A DNA stretch of 64,000 bases. It comes from Himantopus leucocephalus (Eukaryota; Chordata; Aves; Charadriiformes; Recurvirostridae). Of this stretch, positions 63,851 through 64,000 are shown piece after piece. A program made the position numbers and the translations under genes. The DNA lies in assembly GCA_003993805.1 (NCBI GenBank), contig RSEF01000020.1:9922439-9986438 (forward strand), in the 5' to 3' direction. The notes under the pieces were generated by a model. The model was not told the DNA's origin and did no database searches. It saw only the letters and a program-made list of their open reading frames with translations. The first letter of the stretch is position 1. The number at the start of each line of letters is the position of its first letter.

Positions 63851-64000
63851 CAACTCAGCAAACCTGGGATCCCGCTGCAGGGCCAGAACTGCTCCTCAGA
63901 GCCATCTCTCATGTGTGCTTCATGGCAGGGGGATGGAGGATGCCAGCCCAAAAGAGGTTCCTTCTAGAAATGCCTTTTTTGTTCGCAAAGCAGTTTTCTC
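63851..64000 (+). CDS. Candidate exon running off the right edge
   Basis: A very strong acceptor (a T run of about 18 bases, then CTTTTTAG) precedes it. One frame is open to the window end, including NSANLGSRCRARTAPQSHLS and, further on, GRGMEDASPKEVPSRNAF. No family is recognised and the donor lies outside the window, so this rests on the splice signal alone. Confidence 0.18.

Overview
The window looks like bird nuclear DNA. It has three intron-bearing vertebrate genes in the conserved order COMMD7 - DNMT3B - MAPRE1, GC-rich CpG islands at all three promoters, short introns, and the degraded 3' end of a CR1 retrotransposon, the dominant avian repeat. There are two 100-base runs of N, which are scaffold gaps. 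Nothing bacterial, no CRISPR array, no tRNA or rRNA and no intact mobile element is visible.

Layout: 1-5,780 has no gene I can support. COMMD7 lies on the minus strand: its poly(A) signal is at 5,804-5,809, its nine coding exons run from 11,717 down to 6,091, and its CpG-island promoter is at about 11,480-11,960. 11,960-18,300 is intergenic. DNMT3B is on the plus strand: a CpG-island promoter interrupted by a gap, two non-coding exons and a third mostly non-coding exon (19.1-20.9 kb), and coding exons from 25,113 to a stop at 39,613. MAPRE1 is on the plus strand: CpG-island promoter at 42.8-43.7 kb, coding exons 44,047-50,214, and a 3' UTR of about 1.6 kb. From 56.9 kb to the right edge there are scattered spliced-looking segments. 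Two of them resemble the EF-hand/WD-repeat family that contains EFCAB8, the gene expected next by synteny. This part is tentative.

The most striking observation is in DNMT3B. All 18 coding exons I placed join with matching phases, but the two exons that should lie between the exon ending in the NLPGMN motif and the last exon (IFGFP...) are not found in the 2.77-kb, N-free interval 36,700-39,471. The flanking exons still join in frame. The genome as given therefore encodes a 750-residue protein (758 with an upstream in-frame start) with the architecture of the mammalian splice form DNMT3B3. It lacks the target-recognition segment (about 63 residues) but keeps the PWWP and ADD domains, the catalytic PCN motif and the tetramer-interface arginine. 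This is either an assembly artefact or a fixed loss of the DNA-recognition part of the enzyme. A second notable point is a DNMT3A-like GWESSLRQ block in the DNMT3B N-terminus that human DNMT3B lacks.

The three main genes are functionally unrelated: COMMD7 in the Commander/NF-kB setting, DNMT3B in de novo DNA methylation, and MAPRE1 in microtubule plus-end tracking. Their adjacency reflects conserved synteny rather than a shared pathway.
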